From an uncultured Flavobacteriia bacterium (GTDB taxonomy: Bacteria; Bacteroidota; Bacteroidia; Flavobacteriales_D; Crocinitomicaceae), in NCBI GenBank assembly GCA_903930085.1, contig CAIYXD010000305.1:1-7015 (forward strand): 7,015 nt of DNA. Reading direction: 5' to 3'. Shown here in pieces: positions 6,972-7,015 of the stretch. Positions within the stretch are counted from its first letter, which is position 1, and the number at the start of each line of letters is the position of its first letter. The notes beneath the pieces were generated by a model, which saw only the letters and a list, made by a program, of their open reading frames with translations, had not been told where the DNA came from and ran no database searches. A program made the position numbers and the translations under genes.

Positions 6972-7015
6972 ATGAAAAGACGAGATTTTGTAAGAAATAG
7001 TTTTTTGGTTGCTGG
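6972..7015 (+). CDS. Start of Tat-exported protein, probably the metallophosphatase half of a 5'-nucleotidase (partial)
   Basis: Only 14 codons and two bases are present before the window ends. The peptide MKRRDFVRNSFLVA has a twin-arginine motif (RRDFVRN) leading into a hydrophobic stretch, the pattern of a Tat signal peptide. The ATG lies 1 nt after the preceding stop, so it is co-transcribed and probably translationally coupled. In Flavobacteriia a Tat-type metallophosphatase commonly follows a stand-alone 5'-nucleotidase C-terminal-domain gene, which makes a calcineurin-like phosphatase the best guess. Nothing of the catalytic domain is visible, so another Tat-exported enzyme cannot be excluded. 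The reading frame and signal are clear; the product name is inference from position. Confidence 0.6.
   Translation, partial: MKRRDFVRNSFLVA

Noticed and set aside
1..7015. CRISPR array, insertion sequence, tRNA or integration site
   Set aside because: No spaced repeats, transposase-like protein, terminal inverted repeats or tRNA-like fold were seen. The gene order and uniform strand argue for an ordinary chromosomal operon.

Overview
The window looks like AT-rich chromosomal DNA of a Bacteroidota bacterium, most likely from the Flavobacteriales. Two proteins end in type IX secretion (T9SS) sorting domains with the YPNP signature. The long TonB-dependent receptor opens with a carboxypeptidase-like regulatory domain, as is typical of this phylum. 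Start codons are not preceded by strong Shine-Dalgarno sequences. I cannot name the genus from the sequence alone.

All genes run on the + strand. Positions 1-240 are a non-coding leader with a Bacteroidota-type -7 element and overlapping inverted repeats. Next come a secreted lamin-tail-domain (LTD) protein (241-1287), a 59-nt gap holding a hairpin (1300-1326), an outer-membrane TonB-dependent receptor (1347-4103), a multidomain T9SS-secreted endonuclease I (4116-6263), a lipoprotein made only of the C-terminal 5'-nucleotidase domain (6266-6970), and the first 14 codons of a protein with a twin-arginine export signal (6972 onward, cut by the window edge). The last four are separated by 12, 2 and 1 nt, so they form a very tight operon.

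Read together, the genes suggest a cell-surface pathway for using extracellular nucleic acid. The endonuclease would cut DNA or RNA outside the cell. The LTD protein, whose fold is often found attached to extracellular nucleases, may bind the substrate or help hold it at the surface. The receptor would bring fragments or nucleotides across the outer membrane. The 5'-nucleotidase-type lipoprotein, with the probable Tat-exported metallophosphatase that follows, would remove phosphate to give nucleosides and inorganic phosphate. The family assignments are well supported for the endonuclease, receptor and 5'-nucleotidase domain. The pathway as a whole and the receptor's substrate are inferred from gene order.
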